Source of the DNA: Patiria pectinifera
Lineage: Eukaryota; Echinodermata; Asteroidea; Valvatida; Asterinidae
Direction of reading: 5' to 3'
DNA: 64,000 nucleotides
NCBI GenBank assembly: GCA_029964075.1
Contig: CM057140.1
Span: forward strand, 3,490,643 to 3,554,642
Position 1 is the first letter of the stretch. Each line of letters opens with the position of its first letter. This document shows, in pieces, positions 62,814-64,000 of the stretch. The notes under the pieces are model-generated. The model was not told the origin of the DNA, did not search any database, and saw only the letters and a list, made by a program, of their open reading frames with translations. A program made the position numbers and the translations under genes.

Positions 62814-64000
62814 CTACCTCACGGTGGATGGAACAGTCAATACGACATCTGGATGATTGCTACAAGCCTCATCTAAAGCCGAGCTCGTGAAATGTAGAAT
62901 CACGGAGTCAGTTTTGGCTTCAAGTCTGGAGCGTGGATGGGCTGCCTTTGGAACCCCTGAAATTGAAAAAGAAAAAAGGATACAACTTGTTTTTTTTTTA
63001 TCTTCAAACCTTTGAATTTATATTAGTACAGATAATAGTTTTTTAGTCAAGTCCTCACAAGATCTCACAGCCTGGCCCTCATGAGCTCTTGAAAATCCTC
63101 ACAAACCCCGACAAAGTCCTCGTTAGTCCATTACAAGTCTTCACAATTAAGTTCTCACAAATCCTCATCAGTCCTAACAAGTACCAACGAGTCTTCACAA
63201 GTTCATTAGAAGGCCTCACATCCTCGCATGTCCAAACAAATCCTTAACAGGTCCTCAAAAGTCCTCGCTAGTCCATTACAAGTCTTCACAATTAAGTCCT
63301 CACAAATCCGCATCAGTCCTAACAAGTACCAATGAGTCTTCACAAGTTCATTAGAAGTCCTCACATGTCCTAACAAATCCTTAACAGGTCCTCAAAAGTC
63401 CTCGCTAGTCCATTACAAGTCTTCACATTAAAAGTCCTCACAAATCCTCATCAGTCCTAACAAGTACCAATGAGTCTTCACAAGTTCATTAGAAGTCCTC
63501 ACATGTCCTAACAAATCCTTAACAGGTCCTCAAAAGTCCTCGCTAGTCCATTACAAGTCCTCACAATTAAGTCCTCACAAATCCTCATCAGTCCTAACAA
63601 GTACCAACGAATCTTCACAAGTTCATTAGAAGGCCTCACATCCTCACATGTCCTCACAGATCCTTTACAGGTCCTCAAAAGTCATTGCAAGTCCTCAAAA
63701 GTTCTCACATGTTCTTACAAATCCATCACAGGTCCTCATAACTTCATCAAAAGGCCTAACAAGTCCAAACAAGTCCTCACAAGCTCTTACAAGACCATAA
63801 CAAGAAATCTGGTCCCAAGTCAAGTCATTCCTGTTACTTGTGATTTACATTTTAACTGCACTTGTGAGAAACTCAATTACAGCACTGCAGTAAATGTTCC
63901 TTTGTGTTCCTAGACAGTAGATTTTGGAGGACATTAAATGTGTTCCTACTCACATAGAACCTCTCCGACTGTGCACACCCATTCTTCATTGCTGTTTAAC
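62814..64000 (-). CDS. Last two exons of an unrecognised gene, cut by the window edge
   Basis: I do not recognise this protein. On the minus strand an exon open from the window edge (64000-63954) encodes LNSNEEWVCTVGEVL and ends at a donor GTGAGTAGG. After an intron of 997 nt, a good acceptor (TTTTTCAATTTCAG) at 62957 starts the next exon (62956-62814), which reads VPKAAHPRSRLEAKTDSVIL and on to VVLTVPSTVR, then TAG. The two join in frame through a split TGG codon, giving 62 residues of C-terminus plus stop. The codon use and soluble-protein look, together with the phase-matched splice sites, argue for a real gene convergent with CTU1. The intron is filled by the 10-bp satellite. Product and start lie outside the window. 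Confidence 0.6.
63030..63800 (-). repeat. 10-bp satellite (AAGTCCTCAC) with about 138-bp higher-order repeat
   Basis: This is the reverse complement of the 20780-21370 satellite family: degenerate 10- to 11-bp words AAGTCCTCAC, AAATCCTCA, AAGTCTTCAC. A higher-order unit starting CATTACAAGTCTTCACAA recurs near 63131, 63273, 63411 and 63549, a step of about 138 bp. The repeat occupies nearly all of the intron between the two exons at the right edge. Confidence 0.85.

Overview
This window is genomic DNA from a multicellular animal: it has spliced genes with GT-AG introns, large introns, a BEL/Pao retrotransposon, tRNA-derived SINEs, MITEs and satellites. The Olig-family bHLH gene, the tandemly expanded class A GPCRs and the style of the dispersed repeats suggest a marine invertebrate deuterostome, most likely an echinoderm. 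The species cannot be fixed from sequence alone.

Region 1 (1-18.5 kb) is a tandem array of about 2.7-kb units on the plus strand. Each unit carries a noncoding 5' exon, a short intron and one intronless rhodopsin-class GPCR coding exon. Units 1, 3 and 4 have intact receptors of 326-327 residues. Unit 2 is a pseudogene with a 4-nt deletion, a 377-bp hAT-like MITE in its C-terminal codons, and a 7.5-kb minus-strand BEL/Pao element (3830-11324) in place of its 5' exon. A second hAT-like MITE (18529-18979) lies where array homology ends.

Region 2 (20-25.5 kb, minus strand) is a RIOX2/MINA53-like JmjC ribosomal oxygenase. Seven exons are reconstructed, encoding 339 residues from the start codon through the JmjC domain. 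No C-terminal exons were found. Its introns hold a 10-bp satellite and two MITEs.

Region 3 (26.9-28.3 kb, minus strand) is a single-exon Olig-family bHLH gene with a TATA-like promoter and inverted repeats upstream.

Region 4 (32.3-58.9 kb, plus strand) is CTU1/NCS6, the cytosolic tRNA 2-thiolation enzyme. Twelve exons give a 364-residue protein. Intron 1 is 16 kb and contains MITEs and several GC-richer, non-repetitive blocks that may be regulatory DNA for the neighbouring Olig gene. Three related TTAA-flanked (piggyBac-like) elements cluster around exon 2. A SINE lies in intron 7 and a SINE-derived satellite in intron 9.

Region 5 (58.9-64 kb) holds a foldback MITE, a SINE with a mariner-like foldback MITE in its tail, and on the minus strand the last two exons of an unrecognised gene running off the right edge. 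The intron between them is filled by the same 10-bp satellite family seen in RIOX2.

The genes have unrelated functions: chemosensory or peptide-type receptors, a ribosomal oxygenase, a neural or glial transcription factor and a tRNA-modification enzyme. The possible functional link is between Olig and the large intron of CTU1, and that is inference.
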